DNA from: Leptobrachium leishanense
Taxonomy: Eukaryota > Chordata > Amphibia > Anura > Megophryidae
Assembly (NCBI GenBank): GCA_009667805.1
Contig: CM019067.1
Span: 249,399,721-249,463,720, forward strand
Direction: 5' to 3'
Length of the DNA: 64,000 nt
The translations under genes were made by a program, and so were the position numbers. Below the pieces are notes generated by a model. The model saw only the letters and a program-made list of their open reading frames with translations. It was not told where the DNA came from and ran no database searches. Positions 13,514 to 25,983 of the stretch are shown here, piece after piece (positions within the stretch are counted from its first letter, which is position 1; each line of letters begins with the position of its first letter).

Positions 13514-13558
13514 GGTGCACAAGCCTATTGACTGCAAAGGATTTTCAACCAAGTATTA
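11284..13558 (+). pseudogene. Tc1 transposase (DD34E), broken and split by an insertion
   Basis: Starts at the ATG at 11284 (MRSKDLSLSV). The helix-turn-helix half includes IREIARTLDVAKTTVWNI. The catalytic residues lie at WTDETKINLY, QMDNDPKH and DLNPIEHAF, with 34 residues between the second and third. Frame changes occur near 11430 and near 11860, and TAG at 12181 interrupts the C-terminal part. The protein reads on through SITRDETQRLV to VIDC at 12297, where the MITE enters. After the MITE, from about 13528, KGFSTKY and a stop complete the tail. Several independent lesions mean it is long dead. Confidence 0.9.
12298..13527. mobile_element. hAT-type MITE, TAGGGATGTGC family, copy 1
   Basis: Flanked by an exact 8-bp duplication TTGACTGC (12290-12297 and 13528-13535). 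Ends TAGGGATGTGC and GCACAAGCCTA are inverted. Eight-base duplications and this end sequence indicate mobilisation by a hAT transposase. Relative to the 398-bp copy at 50725-51122 it holds about 830 extra bases (12465-13293), with no TIR that I could see at that junction. A poly(A) run of about 31 lies at 13481-13511. Noncoding. Confidence 0.88.
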
Positions 13559-13814
13559 AGAAGGGAAAGTTTGATTTATGATTATTATTCTGTCCCATTA
13601 CCTTTGGTCCCTTAACAAGTGGGAGGCACATCTGCAAACTGCTGTAAGTCCTACACCGTTCACCTGAGTTGGATGTACATACCCTCAAATTAAAGCTGAC
13701 AGTCTGCAGTTAAAGCACATTGTGTTTGTTTCATTCCAACTCCATTGTGGTGGTGTATAGAGCCAAAGATGTTAGAATTGTGTCGCTGTCCCAATATTTC
13801 TGGACCTGACTGTA

Positions 13815-14760
13815 GATGATATATATAAGTGGCGATTAACGGAAGGCTGCCATAGGTTTGTTACAGGCCAAACAGCTGGGTCGAGTATGGTCTTTTGTCC
13901 CTGTTTAATACAAGCTCAGGCTGCTGGTGAACATCTTGCTTCACTGCACTTAGTTCCACAACAATTACACAGCAGATGCTTTGATGTGACTGGTAACTTA
14001 CTGTACAAGCTGAACAGCATCATCACATTTTATTGAATGAACCCGACAGAGAACTTGGCAGATCTTTTAATTCTGCTGTTTTATTTTTGGCAAAGGACAT
14101 TTTTTTTCTATGACAGAAAACGAGAGAAAATAATTGTCATAGCTAAAGAAGATGACATGAAGCAGTGAAAGAGATGTAATGGGAATTCTGATTAGTGTAC
14201 TAAGCCATCAATTTTATTTTTGTGGTCTATCAGCTTCAAAGGCTTAACGTATTGTTTGCTTACAGACGTTAGGATACGATTTACATAGTACAGGAGGGCT
14301 GGGGTCGCGCCTATTCCCTGATGGGGCGGCTGCAACCACCAGATGTATCCAGCCCAGCAACATGTATAAAATATAAGGTATCATCTGCGCTTATTCCCAA
14401 TATACCGTGTGAAACAAAATGCAAGGTTAGGGTAAGATTAATGGAGATTATGTAAATTGCAAGAAGTGCGGACATGTGTGGACCAATGAAAACCCCCTCA
14501 CCCAGCAACAACAGATACTTACTTATCATTTAAGAAAATCTCCCAATTTGGGTACGAGGAACCATGGAATAAGAAAGCATAAAGGGCACCATGTTAGAAT
14601 ATGTTTGGACTTTCAGCCTTTGTAAAATGTAGATCCATGTTTTGAGTGACAAAGGTACAGACTCTTATTTCATCTAAGCATTTTCATACAACCGTGGTGG
14701 AGACAGGTGTCAAGTAAGTGTTCTTGGGTACTTTGTAGTTGCCTACCATGCAATATCAAC
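13815..14760. other. Unassigned DNA, no gene seen
   Basis: Complex sequence, no recognisable protein or terminal repeats. The minus-strand ORF at 14529-14311 has no family resemblance. Confidence 0.45.
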
Positions 14761-14761
14761 C

Positions 14762-15225
14762 GCATAGTGTACCGGCAATATCTCTGCTCTGGAACCATGG
14801 AGAAGCAGGTTCAAATCCTGTTTAGACTTTAGAACATCTGACCAGCACATATGCCCAGTGCGACAATGAAGAAGCAGGTTAAACCTCACTGCCATGTCCC
14901 AACTACAACTGCAGTCTCAGATCCCCCACTGGCCAACGGACATATACAGCAGGTTGAGGTGACACTCCCTTCTCTTTACACTGCTAATCTCTTACTGCCC
15001 TGATTGGTTACAGTCGGTTCAGGGGGTATTGCTACAAATAGGGACTCCAGACATTATATATATATGTAATATCCTTTGTATATTATTAGTTTATTTGGGA
15101 ACAAGGAACCCTAATGTACCATGTCAATCTTGTTAAACTGTGACTGCTGTTCCAATGTATCACCTTGTCCTTCATGTATCTTATATACTGCTATATTGGT
15201 GCTATATAAAGTATTTTTTGCAAAT
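14762..15225 (+). mobile_element. SINE-like element with tRNA-type promoter
   Basis: An A-box-like 'agtgtaccgg' near 14766 is followed about 40 bases on by a B box, GGTTCAAATCC, at 14808-14818. The far end near 15190-15215 ('tactgctatattggtgctatataaag') resembles the 3' tails used by L2-type LINEs. SINEs of this build are transcribed by RNA polymerase III and moved by a partner LINE. The ends are not exactly defined and no target duplication was found. Confidence 0.55.
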
Positions 15226-15945
15226 GTTGGTGCATTAAATATTTTTTAAATATTATTTCTGACGCTTCTTTTTTTGTATTCGTATACAATACATAAAAAA
15301 ATGTGGCCACTTCCAGACCGAATTGTCTCTTTCATATTAACAAAGGACACCCAATAAATCATGTGTATTTTGCAATTTTGTGGCACACCAGCTGCCCTGT
15401 TAACGCAATTTGGAAAATGGGTGGGGGATTAAAAATATCACTCTAAATTTCAGGCAAAGGCACGGTTTTCAATTTTTCACCATTGACATTTTCTTTCTCT
15501 TACCAGCAACTAGTAATCTGTGGGGATTCATGTGTGTACATTTTATTCTCATACATGCAGGAGAATGCATAACAGGCCTGTATGGAAGGTCCCTTGGGAG
15601 ACCTGACACATATATCCGTATCCGTGGCGATAGAATTGCCTGTGGCACACTTTGTGTTCCGTGTATTGTGCATGAAGATGCTTTAACTGTCACAATTGTC
15701 AACTGAAATCAGTTAAGCTGGTTGAACCTTTCTGCATGTTCTTTTCCATGCTAGCTATACTGACTGATCAAACTAGATCGTAATTCTCTGTTTCTTCATT
15801 ATTCTTTTACATAACGCACAGGCAGTACATATTGTGTCTTGACTTGTCGTTTAATGAGGTCTATTTTTCATTTTAAGCTTTTTGCTAAATAAATAATTAA
15901 AATTCCATTGGTTAGTTTGAATGATGTATCTGACAATTACTTCAT
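15226..15945. other. Unassigned DNA, no gene seen
   Basis: ORFs at 15410-15706 (plus) and 15702-15469 (minus) overlap antisense and show no domain. Confidence 0.4.
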
Positions 15946-15949
15946 TAAA

Positions 15950-17417
15950 GGGGTTATTTAGAGAGAACCGATCTGGCCCAGAAATGTCACCGAACAGTGA
16001 ATTGCCCCATATGGTGACATTTCAGGGCCATTTCACCTATTCAGAGAGCAGGCAGTTCGCCAAATTTTGGCAAACTGCCAGCAAGTACGGTGCCTGTTCG
16101 AAGGCAGTGAAATCCCCCATAGAAAAGCAATGGTTAATCTATTCAGAGAACACCAAACAGCAGAGAAAAGATGTCAAACTGCCCTGCTGTTCGGTGGTTT
16201 CATTTGGCAGGTTTATTTAGGCGAACCCCATAGGTTTCAGTGTTAAAAATATTCTCGTTTTTTTTCCAATATCTAATAAACCATTTATTATTTTATTCTG
16301 CAGTAAAAAGTCTCTTTATTTATTGTTTTTTTTTTAGTATTTTTTGGAATTTCTTGGGCAATTTTTTTTTCCTTTTCATTTTTAAAGCATTTTTTCTTTT
16401 TTCTGTAACAGACCTTTTTATTATCATTCATAGGACCATATATGTAAATTATATGCATTTTCGTTCAGCAGTTTTTATGCAAACAGTGTTTAAATTTTGA
16501 CACTTTCAATCATATTTTTTTTTTACCCACCTCGTCAGCTTGTCTATGTTTTCCGGCGACTGGTCTGCGCTGTTATCGACGGCTCATCAGCTTTTTCCGA
16601 CGTGGTCGGTGTTTTTTTTGCAGCGGTTCTGGCGGGTTTTCGTTGAGTGTTCAGTGGGTTTTCGGCAGGTGTTGGACAGGTGTTCGGTTTACGTTTTGAA
16701 TCAATATCTATTAAACCGTTTATTTGTTTAATTTACAGCAAAAAGTCTCTTATTTTTTATTTTTTTAGGATTTTTCTGACAATTTTCGGGATTTTTTCTC
16801 AAACTTTAATATTTAATTTTTTTTTTAAATAGAGTTTTTTTTTCATTTGTAACAGTCCTTTTTATTATTATTCATAGGACCTTATATGTTAATTCCAGAC
16901 ATTTTCATCCAGTAGTGTTTTGCAAACAGCGTTTCAAATTTGACACTTGCAATCTTTTTTTTCTTTTCCCATTCGTCAGCTTGACAGCTTTTTCCGGCAG
17001 CTAGTTGGCGCTGTGTTTGATGGATTTTCCAGATGCTTTTTAGCGGGTTTGCGGCAGCTTATCGGATCGGATCCAATACCTTATCGTATCATATCAGATA
17101 CGATCCGATAATTTATCGAATTGAATCGGATCTGATAATTTCTGCGTATTTAAAATAAAACTGCCATACAACCGCCGAAATTATCAGATCCGATAATTTC
17201 AGCAGGTTCCCGGTGGCCTATCGGATCCAATAAGCCACCGGACATGCCGAAATTATTGGATCCGATCATTGCGACAGTTGTGGCGTTTTTAGATTTTAAA
17301 TCAGCGGTTTTGCGATGGCTTTTCCCTGCACTTCAGGGACCTGCCGAATTCCCTGAAGTGCGGGAACGATGGAGCACGTAAATGTCTGTAACAATTCGGT
17401 GCTCTCTGAATAACCCC
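15950..17417. mobile_element. MITE, GGTTATT family, long form
   Basis: Left end GGGGTTATTTAGAGAG and right end CTCTCTGAATAACCCC are inverted. About 1.47 kb, noncoding. Interior blocks are shared with 20500-21349 and 1085-1692. It contains an internal direct duplication with a period of about 436 bases (about 16266-16700 and 16702-17130) and a stretch rich in GATCCGATAA-type words at 17059-17290. Confidence 0.7.
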
Positions 17418-17751
17418 ATATGTCTTTTTTTGCTTACTTTAGCAAAATCACAGAACACCAGTTTCTTACAGCCAGGATTTTTTTTCCACCAGTCTGAAAG
17501 TGAGAATAATGAGCATCCTTGGAATCGGCTCCTTTTCTCCAGCTACCTACTCACTAGAGCTTCCTATACAAAGTCGAGATTCGAGAATACTTTAGAAGGA
17601 ATAAGATGGAATTGTTATCATTACTGAACAGACCCATAACATTTAATCATAATGCTGTGTTGGAATAGGGCTCTTAATTTCCAATCTTTAGGGATTTTAA
17701 TTTGAATTGGATGTCATTGTAACATTGCCTGAATATGTTTTAAATTACATT

Positions 17752-18461
17752 GGCCCCTATTACACGCTTCGCGCAAATGCGCTCGCGCAGCGCATTTTAT
17801 TTGCGCACGGAAAAAATGTTATCGCGCGAAAATTAACGCGGCATTCCGATCCAAGTGCACTTTTTCAGCCTTCATGTTTTTTCATGCACAAATCCGACGC
17901 GCAAATTCGTGCGCAAATGAACGTTGCGTGCAGGAATCGGTGGGCAGACTGTTTTTTCAATCAGAATTAAGAACCACCATTTTCTAAAGTTAGGTTATTT
18001 GCGCCTGTCAAAGTCAATCTGCGTATATGTGCTGCAGCAAAAAAATTTGACAAATTATTAATTTTTTATGTCTGGGTATGTGTAGAATGTGTAACTGTAC
18101 TGTGCTGTATTTTTTTTTTTATTGCTGAGTTATTTCGTTTCGGCCACAACTATCATATTTGCAGTTAACACCGAGTTTTCAAAGACGTTACAAAAATTCG
18201 CACAAACGTCTCTCATACGACTTTGCGCGAAGATTGTAATACCATCCGCACTAATGCATTTGCACTCACAATGTTAAGTATAGGATGCGTGCACGAACTT
18301 GCGCTCGCGCTGGATTCGCGCAAGGTCAATCGCGGTAGACGATAACGCGCATCATTTGCGCGAACGTCGTACTACGACGTTCCGAGCAAATGTTTTTGTT
18401 CTCACGTAAAAGTGCATTTGCGCGCACGCAAATGCGCTGCGCAAAGCGTGTAATATCGGCC
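17752..18461. mobile_element. GCGC-rich MITE, copy 1
   Basis: Left end GGCCCCTATTACACGCTTCG and right end GCGCAAAGCGTGTAATATCG form an inverted pair, and much of the interior is built of 'tgcgca'-like words. The same family lies at 41005-41699, with ends that have drifted together (ATTACATTC here replaced ATTACACGC). Noncoding. Confidence 0.75.
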
Positions 18462-19254
18462 TGTATGTGTTAAAACATGTATAACATTATAGTGCAAGGC
18501 ACGTCTCATTCCTTTGATACTTTTGGTATTGTAGGATGAATTCATAAAAAAAGAGAGTGAGGCTAACAAAGAATTTCAGATGCTTTATGCTATAAAAAAA
18601 TGCAAACATTGGTAAAGTTCTTATAAAAGTATGATCCTTTTAAAGAGCAATCATACCTGCTGGACTGACACTTTACTTTCCACAACACTGTCCATGGTGC
18701 TGGAAATGACACTGAATTTAGTTTCCGAAATTGTGACAGAAAACTAAAGCTATAGTGAACCCTCCAGTATCCCAAATGAAAAAGACAACGGTTATACAGT
18801 ATTAGAAAATAAAGGAACATTACACCCATTCACTGGAATAAAAAAATGACATAATATTCATCTGAAGAGGGGGATAAGTGGCCATAATTTACAGTGCACC
18901 TGCCGTGCCCAGCTTCAAGCCGCTGCCGTCTTGGTAGTAGCATTAGTTCAGGAATCTGAGGTCCAGTCAGACCTGTCGGTGTTTGCTTGTCAGATTAATA
19001 CAGAAGAGGCGGTTTATAGATGGCAACAAATCCAGCGCCCAGCAGAGAGCATGACAGATAAACGTTAATTTTAGGGTGATCATAGGATTAAGGGAACCTT
19101 GAATAATGATTGTTTAGAAGGACATTCAATTTCGTGTGTGCTTAGGGTTTGTGGCAGTGTAAGGTAAACATGGCAATAAAAGCACATAGCACTGTGATGG
19201 CAGATAACTCCCAGTCCCCCTGCTCTTGCAGCATATGGTATACAGCTGTGACTT
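18462..19254. other. Unassigned DNA, no gene seen
   Basis: No protein family or terminal repeats recognised. Confidence 0.4.
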
Positions 19255-19255
19255 A

Positions 19256-19593
19256 AGGCCGGGGTCAGATGAGCGCACAAGGTGCGCCCGTACTGACGTT
19301 TCTCCCGGCGTCCATCGCAGCGTTGTGACGTTTCGACAGGGCCGGTCACATGCTGTAGCATGCGCTCGAATTGTGCGCACTACAAGCGTCCGTGCAGAAA
19401 GCCTCCCCGTCAAAACGCTAGACGCCCATTAACGGGGCTGCAAACTGCGATCCTCCATAGGTGGAATCAAGCCTTGCAGCGCTGAGCACACTAACTGCTC
19501 AGCGAGGAGGCCAGAGGGGCGTCAGAGTGGAAGGACGTCCACTCTCACGGATGTTCCTTTCACTCTCAAAGACTCTCATCTGACCCCGGCCTA
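19256..19593. mobile_element. MITE, GGGGTCAGA family, copy 1
   Basis: Ends AGGCCGGGGTCAGATGAG and CTCATCTGACCCCGGCCT are near-perfect inverted repeats. CpG-rich interior, noncoding. The outer core GGGTCAGA is shared with 41812-42235 and 58503-58931. Confidence 0.75.
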
Positions 19594-20499
19594 AGTCATT
19601 AAGTCGCGTCAGTACAAAAATGTAGCCTATGCTGTGATTTATTTAAGATTTTAAAGTAGTCTCTTATGTGATCCAAGTTGGCTCTGAGTAAAGACTACAA
19701 CCTGAAATGTAGATAGATGTCATGCTCCATGGTGTGGGATTTGCAAGAGCCCAGGATGTGGGAAATAATGGCATATAGGCAACTGCTCTAGTGGACTAGG
19801 AGTTTATTAAGAGACGACAAGAGGCCAGGGTATGTGATATCCATGACATAGTGCAGGAGAGTCAGGACAAGACTGATACAAGAAGACATGAAGGAACACA
19901 TGACAAGAACCTTGGGATCACTGTCGGCAGGTTGCAGGGTTGAAGGCACGGCTGGAGACGCAGGAGGAAGGGCATGCTGGAGACACAGAATATCAGATAC
20001 AAGGCTACAGGATCCAGGGCTGGTTGTTCTGGATGGCAGACTTGGAAGAAACTTGTACAGTATGCCGATAGCCTGTAACTTAGGTACACAGGCAGGTAGC
20101 ATGGAACTTAGGTACAGAGGTAGTGTGGAATTTTGATATGCGGCTTGGAAGCGTAGAATTTTGGTACACAGACAGGTAACGAGGGTCTTAGGGTATAGAG
20201 ACAGGCAGCAAGGTTTTTGGATTTACAAGACAAAGCTAACACACGATTCTGAATTCAACATGAGATGTGCATACTAAGCAAAGGTACTGGTACACAGGGT
20301 CCGTGCCCTAATATAATGAGAAAAGGATCCTATGTAGGGTTTGGAGTGGTTACACTTGACTCTCCAAATTGCCCCGGGCATAAATAAAGCATATTGGAAA
20401 CTTTGCGATGGAACATGCAGTTCAGGAGTAGTAGAGTCAGCATAGGTGCAGTTCTTCTTTCTGCTCTTTCATGACACTGGGCTGGCTTCATAATACATA
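19594..20499. other. Unassigned DNA, no gene seen
   Basis: Moderately G/A-rich sequence with repeated 'ggtacaca' and 'aggcagg' words (20080-20210). It could be part of a retroelement untranslated region, but I found no ORF or LTR to support that. Confidence 0.35.
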
Positions 20500-21349
20500 C
20501 AGGGTTATTCAAAGAGAATCGAAAAGTCACTGCACGTTTGGTGTCTTTTCGTTCTCTTCAATTCGGTGTGATTTGGCGATCCCATTTCGACGACCCTGCG
20601 GTGTATTCAGCAAGCACCACAGGGCCGTCGTAGTGCAGGGAAAAGCCACCGAACACTCACCGCAAAACCCGGCGAATGCTCACCGAAACCCACAAAAACA
20701 TCTGGATTAACCTTGCTGAACACGCCAGAGAAACCCGAGCAGCCGACGATCACAGCGCAGAGCAGCCGCCAGAAAAAGCCGACACCACAGACGAATGGAG
20801 TAAAAAAAAACAACAGTACGCTTGAATATTTGAAAAGTGAAACGCTGTTTGCAAAGAAACTACAGAACGAAAATGTCTGCAATTTACATATAAGATCCAA
20901 TGAATGATAATAAAAAGGGCTGTTACAGAAAAAAAAGGATTTAAAAACAAAAACCGAAAAGATCTTAAAAAAATCTATACATAAAGAGACTTTTTACTGC
21001 AGAATATTATAATCAACGGTTTATTAGCTATTGAATTAAAACGGGTATATTTTTAACATTGAAGCCTATGGGATTTGCCCAAATAAACCTGTCGAATGAA
21101 ACCACCGAACAGCAGGGAAATTCGGCAACTTTTCACTGCTGGCTTTTGTTCTCTGAATAGATGAAGCATTGCTTCTCTATGAGGATTTCACTGCCCATGA
21201 ACAGGCACCGTATGTGCAGGAAATTCGCCAGTATTTAGCGAACTGCCTGCTCTCTGAATAGACTAATGGCCAGGACAGGTAACCGTACGCTGAATTTCAC
21301 TGTTCGGTTACCTTTTCGGCCACAATTCAGATCTCTTTGCATAACCCTG
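20500..21349. mobile_element. MITE, GGTTATT family, medium form
   Basis: Left end CAGGGTTATTCAAAGAGA and right end TCTCTTTGCATAACCCTG are inverted. About 850 bases, noncoding. The outer bases match the hairpin MITEs at 1235 and 22887, which are probably internally deleted or rearranged relatives. Confidence 0.75.
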
Positions 21350-21376
21350 TAGGACTAGCCATATGATATTACTACA

Positions 21377-21470
21377 TCTAACCGCTTCACTGCCAAATGA
21401 TTTTCCATAAAACCACTGGAAGGACCCAGTGGTTTTCTGAAACAATTACTTTACATTGCTTAATCTACAA
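21377..21470. mobile_element. Possible TTAA-family fragment
   Basis: The sequence 'taaccgcttcactgcc' resembles the ends of the TTAA elements, and it is followed by a short stem-loop (AACCACTGG ... CCAGTGGTT). No second end was found. Confidence 0.35.
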
Positions 21471-21678
21471 AAGTATATGTAGTTCTATACATACATGTTT
21501 GCAACACAGTACAGTAATTTCATTTGACAGACAGTAGACTCCCCATGCTGGCCAAGTTTTGCCACAGCAGAATCTGAATTGGGATTGTAATAAACAAAAT
21601 CCCTTTTTAGTTGCTCCAGAAAAAGATCAGATCATGGTAGATGTGCATCCGTGCTCAATGGACATACTTTCTGACTGA

Positions 21679-22050
21679 CGACAAGGTAGTGGCCACACAG
21701 TCCGTTTTTTTTTAACTCGCGTCATTTTTGACGGATGTAGGAGGGAAAATAAATTAAAATGCAAAAACCATTTTGTCCGTCAAAAATGCTAGACGCACAA
21801 ATGCAGTCCGTCTGACCTAGTTCATCACTCACACACGAAGCTATGCGGATGTTGCGGACGCAGCGCACTCTGTGCGTCCGTTCTAGCGGATTTACGTTCT
21901 TGCCTAACCTGCGTCCGTTTGCCGCGTCCGTTGTGCTTCTGCACTTCTGTGCTGACGTACTTCGTGTGTGGGTCTCTATTGATCATAATTGTATGCTACC
22001 ACGGACGTTAAAATGTGCGGCAACACGGATGTGCGCTCGTCTGACACGGG
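21679..22050. mobile_element. CpG-rich MITE-like segment
   Basis: Rich in 'gtccgt' and 'gacgca' words on both strands, ending in 'cgtctgacacgggcc' next to the palindrome at 22051. It resembles the GGGTCAGA MITE group in composition, but clear paired ends were not found. Confidence 0.35.
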
Positions 22051-22640
22051 CCTAAGGCCCCGTTCACACTGTGCGATTTATAACGTCGCAGCAAAATCCG
22101 TACGACGTCGCGCTGTGTAGCTTCTCCAATGCTTTTCAATGGAGCTGTTCACATCTTGCCGCGCGACGTCGCATGTTGCGCGTCGCAGTAGCATGTCGCA
22201 GGTACATGACCCTTTTTTGCGATTTGCTATCTGCGATTTTGCGATTTGTATAGGTGGTGCTTTGCAAAAATCGCACAAAACAGCGATGTCGCGCGACGCC
22301 GCGCGACATTATCGCACCATGTCGTGAATATGACAATCGCGCGGAAAGTCGCGCGATTTTCATAGTCGCGACATGGTGCGATAATGTCGCGCGATATCGC
22401 TGTTTTGTGCGATTTTTGCAAAGCACCACCAATACAAATCGCAAAATCGCAGATAGCAAATCGCAAAAAAAGGGTCATGTACCTGCGACATGCTTCTGCG
22501 ACGCGCGGCATGCGACGTCGCGCGACATCGCGCTGCAAGATGTGAACAGCTCCATTGAAATGCATTGGAGAAGCTACACAGCGCGACGTCGCGGCAAAAT
22601 CCGCGCGATAAAAATCGCACAGTGTGAACAGGGCCTTAGG
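22051..22640. mobile_element. 590-bp near-complete palindromic MITE
   Basis: Left end CCTAAGGCCCCGTTCACACTG and right end CAGTGTGAACAGGGCCTTAGG pair, and the match continues to a centre near 22345 ('aatcgcgcg' against 'cgcgcgatt'). The arms are about 290 bases each, built largely of 'cgcgcgac' words. Antisense ORF pairs here are a by-product of the palindrome. The outer motif is typical of hAT-type MITEs, but no 8-bp duplication is clear. Confidence 0.8.
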
Positions 22641-22886
22641 GGTATAAAGAACAACAAATGTCTTTTATCTTCCAAATGTGCTGTAAACAGACTGTTCTGG
22701 TTGTAATCTCATATTGCATTGCTCTATTACAAATAAATCATGGTGTGAGTGTGGTGTTTATCACTCTGTGCGTAAAGAGAACACTATAATTAGAACATTA
22801 ATTAGGAAACCATTGTGTAACATTCAATACAATTGGGAATTCTTTGCACTTTAACCCTCATCTTTACCATATTTATGTTACACATA

Positions 22887-23062
22887 CAGGGTTATTCAGA
22901 GAGGTGAAAAAACAGGAGAATGAACCATCTAGAGTTCTAGACCAAATAGCCGATTTGGAAAATTAGATAAATGGGAGAATTTTTCTGGTTTGGCTATTTT
23001 GTCCTAGAATTTTCACTTCTCCAATCATTCTCCTGGTTTTCACCTCTCTCTGAATAACCCTG
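22887..23062. mobile_element. Palindromic MITE, copy 2 (CAGGGTTATTCAGAG ends)
   Basis: CAGGGTTATTCAGAGAGG at left and CTCTCTGAATAACCCTG at right, arms paired through most of the length. Flanked by ATA on the left and ATG on the right, one mismatch from a 3-bp duplication. Confidence 0.8.
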
Positions 23063-23985
23063 ATGCTTTCTGCGAAACAAAAGAATTCTGTTTCGTGTAT
23101 TCATAGATATAAAATACCTAGTAAAGTATAACTTTATAAAGAGAACATATGAGCAATAGATAGTGGTCTTTAAATGTCAGTGACCCAAGGTACACATATT
23201 ACTTAGTGAATTCATTTTCGTTGCTAAAACATCGCATAGGAAAAGAGCTGACCTGCGTTATAAAGCCAGATTTAGATTTTGATTACTGCGAGAAGCTGTG
23301 AGCACCCAGAGCCGGAATCGAACATCCGGCAGATCTGCCTGCGCAAGTACATCCTGAATTATAAAGCAATTAACACCTTGGGTCAGAAGGCGTGGGAAGA
23401 GAAACACACACATATACTAACTCAAACCGCTAGTACATTTAATAATTCATGCCGGCACCTCCGGGTTAATTAATTAAGTTTATGCTTTCATTTATGTATG
23501 CACTGTGGGCATATGCTGTGGGAGAGAGCAGGCTTTCCAGCTTTCAAAGCAAATAAAGTGTTGAGTAAACGGGTTTAAAGCAGCACAGAGAGCTGGGAGT
23601 CATTTTTAACTACTACGATGGAGAAAGAAATTTAAAAGCAGGATTATTTCGTTTCTAAAAGCCATCAAGAGATTTTGAGAGGAAGATTAGACATCAATAT
23701 GGATTAAGTGTAGTTAGGGCGTATATATATTTTATATGAAAGATAATCTTGTTTTCCTTTCCCAGTTGGCCTAACCTTGACAGGCGTAATGCACAGTGTA
23801 TTATTCATTGTAGGCCTATTCAAATGATTTAAAGTGAATTGTGTTTGCCTTTAATTATAGTGGTGATTACATGTAAATTATACTCATATTTCTTTTGGGG
23901 TTGGAAATCTTACAAACAATAAAAAAGAACCAACAAAAAAAAAAAAGGCAGGTGTTGTTATATGTGATACACAAGGTTACATATT
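23063..23985. other. Unassigned DNA, no gene seen
   Basis: No recognisable protein or repeat ends. Confidence 0.4.
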
Positions 23986-24290
23986 AGGGGCACTATTCCG
24001 TGCCCTGAGCTAAAACAGGGATGCTAATGGGGAAAACGTCGCTTGCAGATTTCCCCTTAGTGTCCCTGTTTTAGAACCAGATTACAGTGAAAGCTGCTGA
24101 ATCAGCAGTACCCTCCTGGATACATTACCGCTGCCTCGAGTATCACCTCCTGGAGTCCATAAGACTCCTGGAGGCTTGTGCTGCCGGGTCACATGACCTG
24201 CAAAATCTCTCTATCGTATGATCATGCAGGGCCACGAAGTGATTCGTGGAGGGAGACTAGGGATCATTTGTCCTTCTAACTTTTAAAAAT
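23986..24290. mobile_element. MITE, GGGCACTATTCC family, truncated copy
   Basis: Begins AGGGGCACTATTCCGTG and follows the order of 8524-8780 (including 'gctaatggggaaaa' and 'gtgattcgtggagggagact'). The right half is missing. Confidence 0.6.
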
Positions 24291-24685
24291 TTTGCCTGCT
24301 AACCTCTTTCATTATACATGACCCCATCGTCCTTGGGGAACCATAATAGAAATTTAAGCATTTTTTCCAACATTACTGGTGATGGTGACATCTACTTGAT
24401 GATAAACAATTTTCATTGTATGAATCCCAGTTGCCTTAGCCAAATCATACAGCATCAGGTAGAACATTATTAACACATTTCGGACTATAAACATACAGTT
24501 GTGTTCAAAATTATTCAACCCCCACTGAAATTGAGTGTTTTGGCCAGTTTGACATTGATTTTGATCATTCAGTCATCTTGCTTACAATTAAATCAAAGAG
24601 GCACGTGTAGGTCAGACAAATATAACATAACATTTATAATGAAATAACCACAAATGTCTTTTCTGTGCTCACATCATTATCAGTT

Positions 24686-25737
<1,052 letters not shown>

Positions 25738-25983
25738 CTAGAAGGAGCTGAGTATCACAGTCATTTTTAAGCTGCCTAATTGGTGCTTATTATGCTTTAT
25801 TGCTGCTACGTGACATCCACAGGTGTTTTCAATACCTGATTGAAAACACTTGAATGAACCTCTGTTCTTCAGAGTGGTAGTCTTTAAGGGGTTGAATAAT
25901 TGTGTCAATGAAGAATTCACAAAAGAAACATTTACTACTGTATTACAAAACCAATTGATGTAATTTTAGTTGCATATGGTTCT

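Larger units (their letters stand above)
10958..13812 (+). mobile_element. Tc1/mariner element, family 2, interrupted by a hAT MITE
   Basis: Ends CAGTCAGGTCCAGAAATATT and its inverted form AATATTTCTGGACCTGACTG, flanked by TA (10956-10957 and 13813-13814). The inner inverted repeats are long (about 190 bases, to near 11150 and from 13615). The transposase relic is on the plus strand. A 1.23 kb hAT-type MITE (12298-13527) splits the last codons. Confidence 0.93.

Noticed and set aside
19594..20499. LTR retrotransposon untranslated region
   Set aside because: Composition was suggestive, but no LTR pair, primer site or gag/pol coding was found.
22136..22706. ORFs up to 150 residues on both strands
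   Set aside because: Mirror-image frames of a palindrome rich in stop-free CGCG words.
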